This document shows, in pieces, positions 1-11,478 of a stretch of 64,000 nucleotides of DNA. The DNA is taken from NCBI GenBank assembly GCA_014218235.1, contig CM024753.1, forward strand, positions 1,240,001-1,304,000, in the 5' to 3' direction. A program made the position numbers and the translations under genes. Every line of letters begins with the position of its first letter. Within the stretch, counting starts at the first letter, position 1. The notes beneath the pieces were generated by a model. That model saw nothing but the letters and a program-made list of their open reading frames with translations. It was not told the DNA's origin and did not search any database. Source of the DNA: Colocasia esculenta. Lineage: Eukaryota; Streptophyta; Magnoliopsida; Alismatales; Araceae.

Positions 1-590
1 AGATAGAACCCATGCTGCCACCTCTCAAAAAATATGCTCGAGGTCGGACGTGCTCGGTGTTGCCACCTCTCGAGGTTGGACGGACCCCTATTGTGCAACC
101 TCTCAACAAGCATGTTTGAGGTCAAATGTGCCATGTACTGCCACCTCTCAAACTTCGCCGAGGTCGGATGACTCATGCCACCACCTCTCAAAAAGTATGC
201 TCGAGGTTGGTCATGCTATGTACTGCCATCTCTCAAACTTCACCAAGGTCAATTGAACTCCCATGTTGCCACCTCTTAAAAAGCATGTTTGAGGTCGGGC
301 ATACCATGTGCTGCCACTTTTCAAACTTTGTCAAGGTTGCACGAACTCTCATGTCACCACCTCTCAAAAAAGAGATATCCGAGATCAGACATGCTCCGTG
401 CTACCATCTTTTGAGGTTGGATATGCCATGTGCTGCCACCTCTCAAACCTTCACAAAGGTCAGACAGACCCCCATGCTGCCGTCTCTCAAAAAACATGTA
501 TGAGGTTCGACAAGCCACACGTAGCCACTTATCAGATCAACCCTCGAGGTCCACCAGTGCGCAACTCCCTTATTGAAGGCACTCTTTGAC
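1..590. repeat. Degenerate tandem repeat, about 43-bp unit (86-bp dimer)
   Basis: A core reading CCACCTCTCAAA recurs about every 40-46 bp. The following text alternates between an AAAGTATGCTCGAGGT type and a CTTCGCCGAGGT type, so the higher-order unit is about 86 bp. Short translations across it are repeats of one another and not a real protein. Its place upstream of an antisense ORF, a polypurine tract and an LTR suggests that it is the variable 3' untranslated region of the oldest Tat-type retrotransposon here. The array probably extends left of the window. Confidence 0.8.
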
Positions 591-649
591 CAAGTTTGAA
601 AATAACACAATGCTCGTGCCGACAATCACATTTAGAGGCAACTAAAAAA

Positions 650-2740
650 AAGCAATGCAACAATCTATTCATTCAAAAAGACTTATACATACAAGCAAGG
701 AAGTTGGCCCTACATACAAAAGGGGCCTAACATCGTTACTGCCAAAGAAAAGAGCAACAAAAAAGTTCAAAAAGTTGAGATTAGGCTTAGGCTTCGGCTT
801 CATCCCCAGCCCTATTGCTTCAGCTTCCCCTTCAGGCGTGGCCAATTTCTCTAGCACCTCAACAAAGCCAAGGTTTAAGTCGGTGTGGTGTGCCTAAATG
901 TCCTCCAAGCAAGCGGTGTAGCCGATGAAGCACCGAAGCTTGTAGGTAGGCACCCCCGCTTACATGATTAGGGCGCTGAACTCTTCGCTTGCGTAGAAGG
1001 ACTTCACCGCCTCGGACGGAGCAGCCTCAACCACCAGCTCCTCTTCTCGGGCTTTTGTTACCTCCTCCCAAGTCGATCATGCCCTCTTCTTGGACTTGAG
1101 GAGCTACTTCTTCAGTTGCTCGACCTCCTCTGCCATCCTGGACTCCCAGTGGCGGGACTCCTCGCCCATTAGGAGGAGCTCCTTAAAACGCTCCCCTATG
1201 AGATGGGAGGTGCCTAAAGCTCATACTGCCCCCTCATCACCTCGTGAAGGATGTTTGATGCTGGAGACTTTGCCATCTTAGCACGGTAATGAGGGAGGAG
1301 ACAGGCTCAGGATAGCTCGCTTATCACCCCCTGATTCGTCAGGTTATGGTCATCATTAAGCTTCCATCTCTGTGGTTAGGGTTTGGCAGCTTTCGTTGGG
1401 TCCTTGGATGTTGTCCCCTCTGCGCCCCCGCCCATGGATAGCAAGGACTTTGACATCTTGCTCATAGCCCAACGCTTCCCTGGGCTCTTTCCCTCTGGGG
1501 GGGGGGGGGGGTCTCCAAGCCTGCCGTCCCTAGGCCTTCAGATGGCACCTCAGTTGCACCCTCATCAACGTTCGAGTACTAGGGCCTCTTCTTGTTGGGC
1601 TTGGCCCCGGTGCCTTCTTGAGAGCAGCAAAATTCATTGAACCCGCATGAGAAAGAAGTTCAGAGGTTAGTCATTGCAACTCGATTCGTCTGAACTATCC
1701 TTCAAATTTCTAGAACTAATCTTACCCTCCACTTGGGGAGTGGCCAACCTCACCTGCTCCAAGTTCTCCTTTGTCAGAAGAAGCTAGGTTGATCGTTTGC
1801 GAATAGCACCTGCACGACAAGTTCTAACGGTTCATTGACCTCGGGAGATATCGGGCTAGACTTGGGAATCTTCTCGACCCAAGTGGTTGGGAAGGAGAAC
1901 CTGTTGCCGGCCCTTAGCCTAACAAAGAAGAACCTCCCCTTCCACTAGTGGATGGAGGTGGGGAGAATGACCACCAACGATGCATTTGGCCTTGACGGCT
2001 ACATACAACCACTCCTTGTGCCCCGAGCTGCTTCTGAAGGAGTAGCAGAAAAGAAACTAACGGACATTGGGCTTGGCTATCCTAGCCCGACTACACATAA
2101 TAAAAAGAAGGTAAAAATTACTTGCCACTAGTTCGGGACAAGTTGAGGAGGAGCAACACCAATGTAGCATAGCAGGGCCACTACGAAGGCGGGCATCGGG
2201 AAATGGAAGCTGGCCTGGACAGCTTCTTTGTACACACACAAACCCTTATTGACTTGTGTGAGCACGCTCCTCAGCCCAAGGCGCAATGAGCTCATAGTCC
2301 TCGGAGATCCCATACTAATCCAGATAACCATGAGGTCATTCTCGGTGACCTTTGAGGTTGCCTGCCCAACAGATTAGGCACCCAAGGGAGAAGGCCTCGC
2401 CTCCCTTGAGGCACTACCTTGCTCGTTGTACCTAACCGATTGAGTGCTCGGGGGATGAGGAGGAGAAGAAGAAGCAAAGGAGGATGACCGCTGCCCCTTC
2501 GCAACAACCAACCCTAACTAGACACTGGGGAAGCTTTCTGTCCCCCCAGACCCCCTAATTGAAACACAAGAAATAATTGAACAAGAAGAGGACGACTTAC
2601 CCAACAACAAAGAAACCCAACAACTCCGAGGAAGACCTGAAGTTGAGAGCTCTCGAGAATCAACAGGTTTGGCGGTGCGACCAACTCAATGGTTGTACTC
2701 CCATTTATAGCCCAAGCAGGGTGATGCTCCATTTCCCAGC
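650..2740 (-). pseudogene. Broken antisense ORF of a gypsy-type retrotransposon (PF04195-like)
   Basis: I read this on the minus strand in several frames broken by stops. The best piece is at 2128-2331. It includes ASFHFPMPAFVVALLCYIG followed by VAPPQLVPN and then a stop, and resembles the conserved block of the 'putative gypsy type transposon' family (PF04195), which reads roughly as hydrophobic-P-hPF-hhhhL-LAPxQLxPNxW. An upstream Ser/Pro-rich stretch (about 2395-2500) matches the usual low-complexity N terminus. A minus-strand TATA-like box lies at 2703-2710. Downstream pieces on the minus strand run to about 669. Such proteins are known as extra ORFs, often antisense and placed between pol and the 3' LTR, in Tat-lineage elements such as Grande and Retand. 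The function of these proteins is not established. Internal stops show that this copy is dead. Confidence 0.55.
2703..2710 (-). promoter_or_regulatory. TATA-like box for the antisense ORF
   Basis: The minus strand reads CTATAAAT inside GGGCTATAAATGGG, about 200 bp upstream of the first plausible antisense coding segment. The position fits an independent promoter for the antisense ORF. This is inference from the motif and its position only. Confidence 0.3.
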
Positions 2741-2923
2741 ATGGGATAACTATTCACATCCATGAGCACTCACTCTGAGGCAGTTCCAAGGCTAGCCTTG
2801 ACGAGACGACTTGACACACATGATCGACCAAACTCAGAGTGTACTTCGCCCACGACACAGTAGATTGGGGGACCAAGCGATATCTTACTCCGGATCAAAG
2901 TCTTGGTCCCGAGACCTAACTCC

Positions 2924-2938
2924 AGAGTGGGGGGCGAG
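2924..2938 (+). other. Polypurine tract of the oldest LTR element
   Basis: A purine run (AGAGTGGGGGGCGAG, one T and one C) lies directly before TGATGGGTCC, the typical layout of a plus-strand polypurine tract next to the TG that opens a 3' LTR. Confidence 0.5.
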
Positions 2939-3383
2939 TGATGGGTCCTTGTGGTCGGCCCATCTTGGCACTAGTCGGGTCCATTGCTGCGATGGCCCAG
3001 CAGACCCAAACAAGTTAGTCGATTAAGGGATCCAACTAATCGATTAAGTCTTCCCAATCGATTAAGCCTTCCTAATCAACTAAGTCCTACTACTAATCGA
3101 TTAAGTGTCCACCTATCGGTTGAACGTCTTGACAGCTATCCCTTTGCAATGGGTCCCCACAGTCAGCAGGCCTTGGCCCGATGCGGCCCATATCCGCAGT
3201 GGCCTGGTCCCAGCAGGATGAGACGGTCAGAGCTGGTCTAGGGGACGACCTGTGTATGGTCGGCGCTGATCTGCGGCACTCCCCACTCATGTCTCAGAGA
3301 TGACCCGGGTACAATCAGCTTGGGTCGGTGCTCCACATGCGTTCAAAGAGATGGCCTACGTACGAACAGCCCAGGTCGACAAC
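2939..3383 (+). mobile_element. 3' LTR of the oldest Tat-like element, left part
   Basis: The LTR starts with TG right after the polypurine tract and runs to the 5-bp target site ACAAC (3379-3383), where the 21-kb second element interrupts it. It holds five near-copies of AATCGATTAAG between about 3012 and 3110. From about 3250 there are imperfect repeats of a motif around CAGCCCAGGTCGACAAC. The sequence resumes at 24334 with the same kind of motif (ACCCCACACACAACCCAGCTC), which supports one original LTR split by the insertion. The matching 5' LTR is not in the window. Confidence 0.5.
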
Positions 3384-5375
3384 TGTTGAACCCAAAATAA
3401 TAGCGCACCCACCCGAGAATCAAAACCAAAACCCACACCAAACAATAGGCCAGCAGGACAGACACTTCAGGTCAGAGCTTGACCACTGTGTGAGTTCAGG
3501 AGTCCGAAAGAAAAAATCAAATACGAAAATATTGTCTCTTGAAGATTGGAAATAAATGGGGGCCAATAGTGTTCTCTGTTACACTGTGGGCAGAGACCGG
3601 GAAGAAGGATAGGAGAGAAAGGGTGGGGTAAATACCTCCGGAGACCCCTTGGGAGTCACGCTGTTCTCCCCTGGTGGACCCGGAGGCTGTTGAAGACTCC
3701 GCCAACCGCGCCCTCTGCCCCTTTGGCCGGAGTCGCGGAGGAGGGCCTCCCCTGCGGGGGTGGGGTTTCCCTTGGTTGTGGCGTCTCAGCGGGAGGCCCC
3801 TCCGCCTCCACCTTTGCCTTCAGCCGTCGCCGCCTCAACCCTCCAGCAGAGCCGCCGGAGTCCGCCGCCGCTGCCTCCCCGGTCCAAGCCGCACCGGCAA
3901 GGGGATTCCCCCAGACGGGCCGCAACAGGGACCCCCCCCTGGGCTCCCCAAGCGCCGCCGGAGCCCGCCTCCGCAGCCACCGCCGCCGCAGCTGCTAGCA
4001 GAGCTCGCCGGCGCAGCCCTCCCTGCCCGCCTCCTTGTCTGGCCGCCGCCAAGGCAGTTCCCAACAGGGTCGCCGGCGTCGCCTTCCTCCGCTGCCCCTG
4101 TCCCAGTTCTCCCCGGCGCAAAGGCCAAACAGGGGAAAGAAAAGCAGAAATGGCAAGTCCCTGCCGTAGTTCTCCTCTGGCAGGGGTATAAACGTAAAGA
4201 AAACAAAGCTAAAAAGAAAGAAAAGAAATAAGAATCAGGGGGAGATACGTAAAAGTCCAAATGGCCGGGACGGCGCAAATGGCCGGGACGGCGCAAATGG
4301 CCGGGACAACGCTTATGGTAAGTACGCTATTTATGGCCGGGACGAGTTTTTATGGCCGGGACAGAGGTCTTCTCCACCCTCTATAAAAGGAGATGGGGTG
4401 CCCCAGGCTCAAGGGGAGAATTTCTGAATTCCAAAAAACCAGAGCAAGGCTCTGAAACGACTGCAAGGCGGTCTGAAAGAAGGGTCTGCAAGGCAGCCCT
4501 GAAAATATATTGTGCGAGGCACAATTGGAATTTTCTCAAGTGTTAAAAAAGGTCTATTGGACTTCCCTTATTGGGCCAATCTCTTATTGGCCTGAGACTG
4601 CTTATTGGGCCGGACTTGTACTTCTACACAATTAATTGAGATCTTTTGTGCTTATTGGGCCGATATTTGACAAATTCTCTCATGTGATTTAATGGGCCCA
4701 TTGGGCTATTTTTAACCATTTAATCTTATACATTATATGAATTATTTTACGTAGTGTCACGTTTATTTAAAACACTGCACTACCTAATTTCTTAACCAAA
4801 ATCAATCAAGTTTTCGACAAACGTTAACAAAATATTTTTCAAATAATATTATTTAATTTTTAATAACATAAAATCAACAAACAAGTTATGTTTCACATCA
4901 ATTTTAATCCACCTTAAGTTAAACACCTTCTAAATCAAATAAATAAATGAAAATGTTAATTTAATTCACATAATCATAATGTAAATAAATAAATAAAGAA
5001 AATAGATAAGTAAATGAAATTAATAATCCTAAAATACTAAAAAATGAGAAAAATACATTAAAAATCAATAAAAATGAAATAAATATAAAAAATAATTCAA
5101 AAAAAAAAAATAAATTGCATGTCTGCAACTGTGTTTCCCTTCATGCACAATTCATTTCATGCGAATGTGAGTTATGTTCTTTTTCTAAGGGTTTGTCTGA
5201 TGGTTAATCAAGGGTATTCAGCCTTTGTGCTGATATAATTAACACTAACCACAGTTAGTGGGGGAGGTCAAATGAGCTAAACAAAACAATGTCCTTGTAA
5301 ATAAATAAAAGGCCAAATAAATCAAATCCAAAGATAAATTTAAAATTTTTAAATGTTTGAAAAATAATTCTCACA
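3384..5375 (+). repeat. 5' LTR (1992 bp) of the Tat element
   Basis: The LTR runs TG...CA. The first third (about 3680-4130) is very GC- and CpG-rich. It is followed by repeats of AAATGGCCGGGACGG (about 4258-4365), then a TATA box CTATAAAAGG at 4381-4390, and an AT-rich right half. Several CTTATTGGGCC motifs lie at 4560-4660. Open frames of up to 185 aa in the GC-rich part run on both strands and in all frames, and I do not regard them as genes. Confidence 0.93.
4381..4390 (+). promoter_or_regulatory. LTR TATA box (5' copy)
   Basis: CTATAAAAGG lies just after the ATGGCCGGGAC repeats and is conserved in the 3' LTR at 23367-23376. It is the likely start signal for the element's genomic RNA. 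Confidence 0.6.
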
Positions 5376-5377
5376 AA

Positions 5378-5398
5378 GATGGCGACTCCGCTGGGGAC
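5378..5398 (+). other. Primer-binding site of the Tat element
   Basis: The sequence GATGGCGACTCCGCTGGGGA follows the LTR end by two to four bases, where the tRNA primer site belongs. It is not the initiator-Met site TGGTATCAGAGC used by the other two gypsy elements here. From memory it resembles the tRNA-Arg type site of Ogre/Tat elements, and I could not check this against a tRNA sequence. Confidence 0.55.
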
Positions 5399-5703
5399 CT
5401 CCCTTCCCTTCATCTCTCCATCAGACAATACCCTAACAATCAGATGTACTCACATCATACCTTTTATGTGCAGGTCCTGCAATGGCGGCTGCTGCTCATA
5501 CTCCGGGCGTGATCTTCGGCCCACTTGTGGTCCAAGACCACATAAGAAACGGCTACCTCACAACGCCCACCAGGTTTGGAGCTTTTCCCCCTGCGGTGGA
5601 ATCTCCATACTTCCTGGGCGTAATACCGGCCGTCATACCTACTGCTGCCAAAGCTTAGGAAACAAGGAAGACGAAGGAAGAGCCTCAAGCTCAGGAGGCT
5701 AAT

Positions 5704-7714
5704 TTGGTGCAGATGTTCACTACCTATGCCATCAACTTCACAAACACTCCAACTACTAGAAAGAACAGAAAGCGCAAGTCTGGCAATAAGCCCACAATTC
5801 GTGGCATTTCAAGTTCTGGAAAGACTGTCCGCATTGGCGAGCTCCGGATCCGTCTGGACGATAGTGAAACCATGATGATACCGGAGCGGCATGTGGCTAC
5901 CATTCCGGTAGGGAACAAATTCGGCATACTGCCTAAAGGGCGGCAGGACAAGCCAAGCTTTAAAGTAAAAGATATGAAGAAACAATGGAAGAAAGCTGAA
6001 ACCAAGGACCACAAATTTGACGACATTGGCTTCAAGAAATACAAAGCCAATGCTGGAAATGATGAGACATATAGCCCGCCTCGTGTTACTAAAGAAAAAG
6101 CTCAAGAACTCAGAAGGACAAGGGCCCTAGAGTCTCTAATAGGGCGAAAGAATGTAAGAACAATCATGAAGCAAGACCTAACAAACTGGCAAACCTTTGG
6201 GAGAAGAAAAGTCCAAGAAAGACAAAGGGAGTCTTAAGAGTCTCGAACTAAAGAATGCACCCCTTCTTTACCAGTTGATCTGCAAAGAGGATCTAAAAGG
6301 AAAGGGGTATATCAAGAGAGAAGACAAACAAGCCCGGAGACAGGGCAAAATTTCAAGTCAGAAGAACACAAGAGGGATGATGATGTCCCTAGAAAATCAG
6401 TCTTCCAGCGCCTGGGTGCCGCTGTACGCCCTAGGCAGAAGAAAAGAAGAACAGTGCAAATCACTGAAGAAGGCATGCGCATATACACATGTTATGCCTC
6501 TAACATCAATCTGCCTGTAATAGCTGACCAGGCAGAAGCTTCAAATATGGAGCAGCATCCCACAGTGTCTAGTCACAGAAGAGAGCAAGCCCGAGCCTGG
6601 CTTGACCGGGTAAATGTGGAAGTGGACTTACCACACCAAAATGAAGGAGACATGGGGGCTGTCGACATTGCCACCATATAGGGTACCATACCCCGTACAC
6701 CATCTCTTTAAAAAGCTCCCAGTAGAACACCCAAAGGTCCCTAAATTCTCAAAATTCAATGGGGACGGGTCGCCTCATGAACACAACTCATTATATGAGT
6801 ATCATGGGAGAATTAGCAACTGAAGAGTCATACCTCTTGAGGTATTTTTCGACATCACTTACTGGGTCAGCCTTTCAATGGTTTGCCCGACTGAAGCCCA
6901 ACACAATAGTCGGTTGGGAAGATATGCAAAAGAAATTCTTTGAACGCTTTAGAGTGACAGAAAGAAGAGTCACTTTAGCAGAACTCATATCCTTAAAACA
7001 AAATAAAAATGAGTCTGCTCTGGACTTCATCAAAAGATGGCGTGACATGAGCATGAAATGTGAACAACCACCGGCACATGAAGATGCGGTGAAACTATGC
7101 CAAAGAAGTCTAAAGCCAGAGATCAAGGAAAAGCTCTTAGGGGCCAATATTCTAACATTTGAATATCTCAACAACACAGTGGCAGAGATAGAAATCTTCT
7201 TTGCCGAAAATCCCACTGCTTCATATGGAAGGGGTGAACCTCCTAAAGGCGAAAACACCGGGTCACGAGAAGTAAATATCGTGGACTTTTCGGCGGCCCT
7301 GAAGAAAGCTGGGGGCAAGGGAGATACCCCCGCCTCTTTAAATTCAAAGAAAGAAGAAAGGAGATCAGCCCCCACCCTAGGTGAGAGGCTTAACACCCCT
7401 TACTCATTTACTAGGGAGCACACCAGAGAGTTGTTGGACATATGTCTCCAAGAAAATCTCATAACACTCCCAGAGCCCAAGCGCCCAGAAGAAGCAGCAA
7501 TGGTGGACAAGCCCAATTATTGCCCATATCATCGCGTGCTGGGTCACGCTCTAGAAAATTGTATCTGTTCAAAAATCGGGCAGAAAAGCTAATTCAAGCA
7601 GGAATTATTGACATGGCTGAGCATTTGGTAAATCCACCAAAGCCACATCAACAACCAAAACTTACGTTCTCTGCCAACGTGATCCATGTTAAGGCTCAAG
7701 CTAGGTCCCAATGA
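5704..7714 (+). pseudogene. Degenerate gag-like region of the Tat element
   Basis: An open frame of 177 aa (5704-6237) is Lys/Arg-rich and matches nothing I recognise. It sits where Tat/Ogre elements have an N-terminal gag part or an extra ORF1. Frameshifts lead into a 277-aa frame (6759-7592) carrying a retrotransposon-gag capsid domain. Its signature runs from FSTSLTGSAFQWFARL to WEDMQKKFFERF (about residues 28-70) and on to LISLKQNKNESALDFIKRW. A zinc-finger-like motif CPYHRVLGHALENC closes it at about 7519-7560, typical of the Tat gag C terminus. The frame then shifts again into 7442-7714. Gag would form the virus-like particle and bind RNA. With at least three frame changes this copy cannot make a normal Gag, unless some indels are assembly errors. 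Confidence 0.75.
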
Positions 7715-9360
7715 AGGCCAAGCACAAATGGCGCAGACAGGATAGCTAGATGAGCTGTCCAAAGCCGCTGCATATTACTCCTGACGGAGGTAGTGGAAGG
7801 TGCTATTCAGGCAACATTCCACCATGGGCAAGAAGAAGCTAGCTGGACCCTGGTGAATACAAACAAGAGGTCAGCCCCTAAGAAGCTCTAAAAGAAAGAA
7901 TGAACCAGAAAGTCATACCTCGGTGGCGTCGCCCCACCTAAGGAAATAGCAAAAGAAGTAATCCTCCAAGAATTGACAGTCTTGAGAAGAAAAAAATCAA
8001 AAAAAAAAATCAAAAGAAGAATGAGAAGAGGAGGAATCTGCTGTTGAAATAAATAAGTCAATGCCCTCAGTGGCAATAAATGACAAACCATCTCAAACAC
8101 CAATTAAGGAGGGGACAAAAGGTTTGGTACCCCTCGGGGCTGAACAACTTCCTCTGGAAAAAGAATGAGAGCCGGAAATGGACGACAATGCGGCAATGCT
8201 CCCTCCACCACAGACATGCAAGGGTTTAGCAAAATGATGCCCCCTTAACAAGACAAACAAAGGCAAAGAAATAATGGGGGCATCTCTAAAAAGAAAAGGA
8301 AAAATCACCGTCAACAAAGAAACAACGACATTAAAGCTCAGCATGCAGTTGGAGGATCCTGAGCGAAGGCCATTATAGCGGCATAGGCCCATTGTCAAGC
8401 TTGGAACTAATGCCATCAGCCAAGTAATAGAAGTTGGCATACCACTGCCATTAAATCCTATACAAACAACAATCCACAGGAGGTCCACACACTGGAGCCT
8501 CTAAAATTCTTTTGTGACCTACCATGTTGAAGGACATCCAATGGTGTTCTATAAAGGGAAGCATGTACCCAAACAGCCTCTAAATGATTTTGGCTAAAAG
8601 ATGCCACTAAGTTGATGGAAATGGTCAAATATCTGAAAGACATGCCAGAGCATATAAAGGTAAAATCTCAGAAGCAAAATATTCAAGTTCAAAGTCAAAC
8701 AAAAGTCAAGCTATATCAAGCAATGTGATACCCCTACCAATGTCAGGGGGCAACCGCCATTCCCCCACAATGACATAAGAGGTCCCGGATGGGAGTCTGC
8801 TATGTTGCAAACATTGTCAACAAAGCTTCCAATAATTGAAACAAGGATGGATGAGAATGATGTCCAGATGGACGAGGATCTCTCCACAAATGAAATAAGA
8901 GTTGTTCAAAATCCCAAAGAAAATTCAAGAAAATGTTTATCCTTCCGAGAACAAGAATGGAAGGTATCGACTTTTACATAAACTGACAAAGAAATGAGCC
9001 CCATTCATATGGGACGACTGATGTCAGAAAGTCCTTGACAAAATCAATGTTTGCTCAATCCTCCTATGCTGGGGGCACCTATCAAGGGCAAGCCTTTAAT
9101 TGCGGCCATGGGTGCATCACTGGGGGTATTACTAGCTTAAAAAAAAAGAGAGGAAAAAGTGAGAAGAAAGAAAAGAAAAAAAAAGAAAAAGAAAAGAAAA
9201 AAAAAGAAGAAGAAAAAAGGGGGGGGGGGGGGCAACGCATGGCAGAGTGCTTAACAACCCACCCAGCGCCAGAAGATTCCCCTCTGAATACAGAATTGAT
9301 TGATGAGGAGGTGCTCCCTGCTCAAGAAACTTATGAAGCACAAGAAACTCAAGTTGAATA
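7715..9360 (+). other. Degraded pol region without recognisable protease or RT
   Basis: Protease and reverse transcriptase should lie here. All frames are full of stops, and I see no DSG protease motif and no YxDD reverse transcriptase motif. A purine-only low-complexity run (A/G, with a G homopolymer) occupies about 9138-9232. The most likely explanation is deletion of most of protease-RT plus decay of what remains. Confidence 0.6.
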
Positions 9361-9790
9361 TTGACAATTATATTTTGATGGGGCAGCACGAGCTTCTCTG
9401 AAGGCTAAGGGCACACCAACAAATATGGCAGGGGCATGAATTGTCTTTGTGACCCCAGAAAAATGGATTTTGCACTATTCATGTGCTCTTACAGAATCCC
9501 TGACAAATAATGAAGCAGAATATGAAGCCCTCATAGTTGGCTTGGAAATCGCTCTGGAAATGGGCGTAAGATGCATTGAAATGTTTGGCGATTCATTGCT
9601 AGTCGTCAAACAAATGTTGGGAATTTTTGAAGTCCGAAAAGAAGAATTGAAAGCCTATTTGAGGCAGCCACAAGACTCAGCGATAAGTTCTACCACTTCA
9701 AAGTAGAACATGTCAGAAGAAGTCAAAACTCTCAGGCTGATGCATTGACTGAACTCGCATCTGCCCTTAGCTTTCCTTGGAATGTGAACT
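9361..9790 (+). pseudogene. Archaeal-type RNase H (RVT_3-like) remnant of Tat pol
   Basis: The four acidic positions of an RVT_3-type RNase H can be followed across frames: D in YFDGAA (about 9370), E in NNEAEYEAL (about 9506), D in FGDSLLVVKQ (about 9588) and D in NSQADAL (about 9730). The central 85-aa open part is 9449-9706. An in-frame stop lies near 9438 and a frameshift near 9700. This second RNase H, besides the ordinary gypsy one, is a hallmark of the Tat lineage. It would remove the RNA strand during reverse transcription. The copy is broken. Confidence 0.8.
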
Positions 9791-9904
9791 GGGAATTACC
9801 ATAAAAAATAGAAGATTGCTTCTAAGCACCCTAAATCGCCATGATGGTTTGACAACCTTTGAGGCAAATGAATTAGAAGAAAATGAAAGTCAAGGAGAAG
9901 ATGA

Positions 9905-10920
9905 TTGACGTATTCCCATTATCAAGATCAAAAAAATGGTTGGCTACCAGACAAAAGAGGGGAGCGAGTGCAATTGCTGCGGAGAGTTGCTTCCTACAAA
10001 TTGATGAATGACACATTACATAAGTTTACACCTGAAAAGGACAAGTCGGTACTGCTGAGATGCCTCTCTCCGAAAGAAGCCAAAATGGTCATGCGGGAGG
10101 TACATGCAGAATGTGTGGAGCCCACCAATCTGGCTCAAAAATAAATGAAAATCAACATAAAAGCAAAGGCTTTTATTGGCCAACCATGTTTACAAATTGC
10201 GAGCGGTTTGCCCGAACCTGCCTCCAATGCCAGACCTATGGGCCCGTGCCAAGAAAGCCTTCAACAAAACTGTATGCAAGCTCATGGTCAAGTTGGTAAA
10301 TGGCCAAAAGCGCGATTGGGACGAAAAGATGCATGAAGCTCTATGGGTCTATCGCAACATCTACGAAACTCCTACAAGATGCTCGCCTTTTTCTCTAGTC
10401 TATGGGACCGAAGTAGTCATCCCTGTTGAAATCAAGCTCTCATCTTATAGGGTAGCTCTCCACTATGGGCTCCTTACGGACAAGGAGAGTGAAATTGAAA
10501 GGCGGCTTAAAGAGCTGTCAAATTTGGAAGAAAAGCGTTTGGTTGCATACCAACGACTTCAAAATATCAAGCACGGATGTCCTGCGTTTTTGACAAAGCC
10601 AGTGAGAAGAAAGAGCTAAAAAAATGAGGGGAGATCTTGTCATGGTCAAGCAAAAGGACGTCATGGCCTCCCAACCCAAAAGTAAATTCATAGCCAATTG
10701 GCTTGGCCCATTTGTGGTCGACAAAGTGTTTGAAGGTGGCGCCTATACGGTAGTCGACTAAAAAGAAAATGTGATGTTTTCGCCTCTAAATGGCAGACAC
10801 ATGAAACTATACCACATTCCTGAGTGTGAGTACGTCCACACAATACAACAGGTGGATCCGACTTTGGTACACACTGAAAATATAGAAGTGATCTCACTGC
10901 AAGATCCTCCAAAAAAAAAA
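9905..10920 (+). pseudogene. Integrase remnant of Tat pol, catalytic core deleted
   Basis: The N-terminal part shows LLRCLSPKEAKMVMREVH, then after a frameshift GFYWPTMFTNCERFARTCLQC, matching the zinc-binding HHCC domain of gypsy integrases. The next recognisable piece (10232-10600) is already the end of the core: AFNKTVCKL, RDWDEKMHEALWVYRN and FSLVYGTEVVIPVE. The segment that should hold the first two catalytic Asp residues and the Glu is absent, an internal deletion near 10235-10260. A C-terminal stretch with GAYTVVD, then NGRHMKLYHIPE, runs to about 10830 with stops. It is non-functional. Confidence 0.75.
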
Positions 10921-10937
10921 AAGAAAAAAAAAAGAGG

Positions 10938-11160
10938 GACTTAAAAACGAGGTGCCCCGGCAGACTTGATTCATCCCTCTGTTAAAATGAATCAAGGGCA
11001 AAAAGGCCTAAAACCCAGCTGAGGTGAAAACCCGCAAGGGCGCTTCAGGCAAAAATGGGAAATCCTGCTGCATGAAAACCCGAAAGGGCGTGCAGGCAAA
11101 AGAAAGAAGGGGCTAATTGTGGTGAAAACCCAAAATGGCATCACAATTGGTATATCAAAA
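10938..11160 (+). repeat. Dispersed 3'-region block, copy 1 (GTGAAAACCCGMAAGGGCG motifs)
   Basis: The block starts near GAGGTGCCCCGGCAGACTTG and holds three spaced copies of a GTGAAAACCC-(A/G)CAAGGGCG-like motif. A diverged second copy lies at 20588-20810, on the far side of the tandem arrays and the nested insertion. No protein is supported. Confidence 0.7.
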
Positions 11161-11478
11161 AAAATGAAATGATGATGAGGGTACTCTCTCGACCTTCTTA
11201 GAACGAGATCGAGTTACCCCGCATTCCTTGTAAAAGGAAAGACACAAGAGTTGTCAATGACGAAACAACCCCTAAGTTCATTCAAATGAATAATCAAGTC
11301 CAGGGGGCTACAACCGAGACAACGATGATTGTGTCCTTCCGCCTTATGAGAAATGTGAGAAGCTCAAACTCTGCTCGAAGAAAGAGAGAGAGGGAGAACC
11401 CAAACAAAAAAAGAAAGAAAGAAGAAGACCCTCATTCCAAAAAAAAGAGACCATTCAAAAGTCAAATGCCGAGCTTCT
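11161..11478 (+). other. Non-coding link between block copy 1 and the tandem array
   Basis: This stretch is purine-rich, with a 66-aa Lys/Arg-rich open frame (11286-11486) that matches nothing I know. It carries no feature I can support beyond being part of the Tat element 3' region. Confidence 0.4.

Noticed and set aside
1..590. CRISPR-like array
   Set aside because: Repeats are degenerate, spacers are themselves repeats, and the DNA is plant nuclear. It is an ordinary tandem array.
3674..4296. Overlapping ORFs of 100-185 aa in the GC-rich part of the 5' LTR (and the matching set at 22500-23281)
   Set aside because: They run in all frames on both strands with Pro/Arg/Ala-rich nonsense sequence, and the two LTR copies differ by frame-breaking indels. 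High GC alone explains them.
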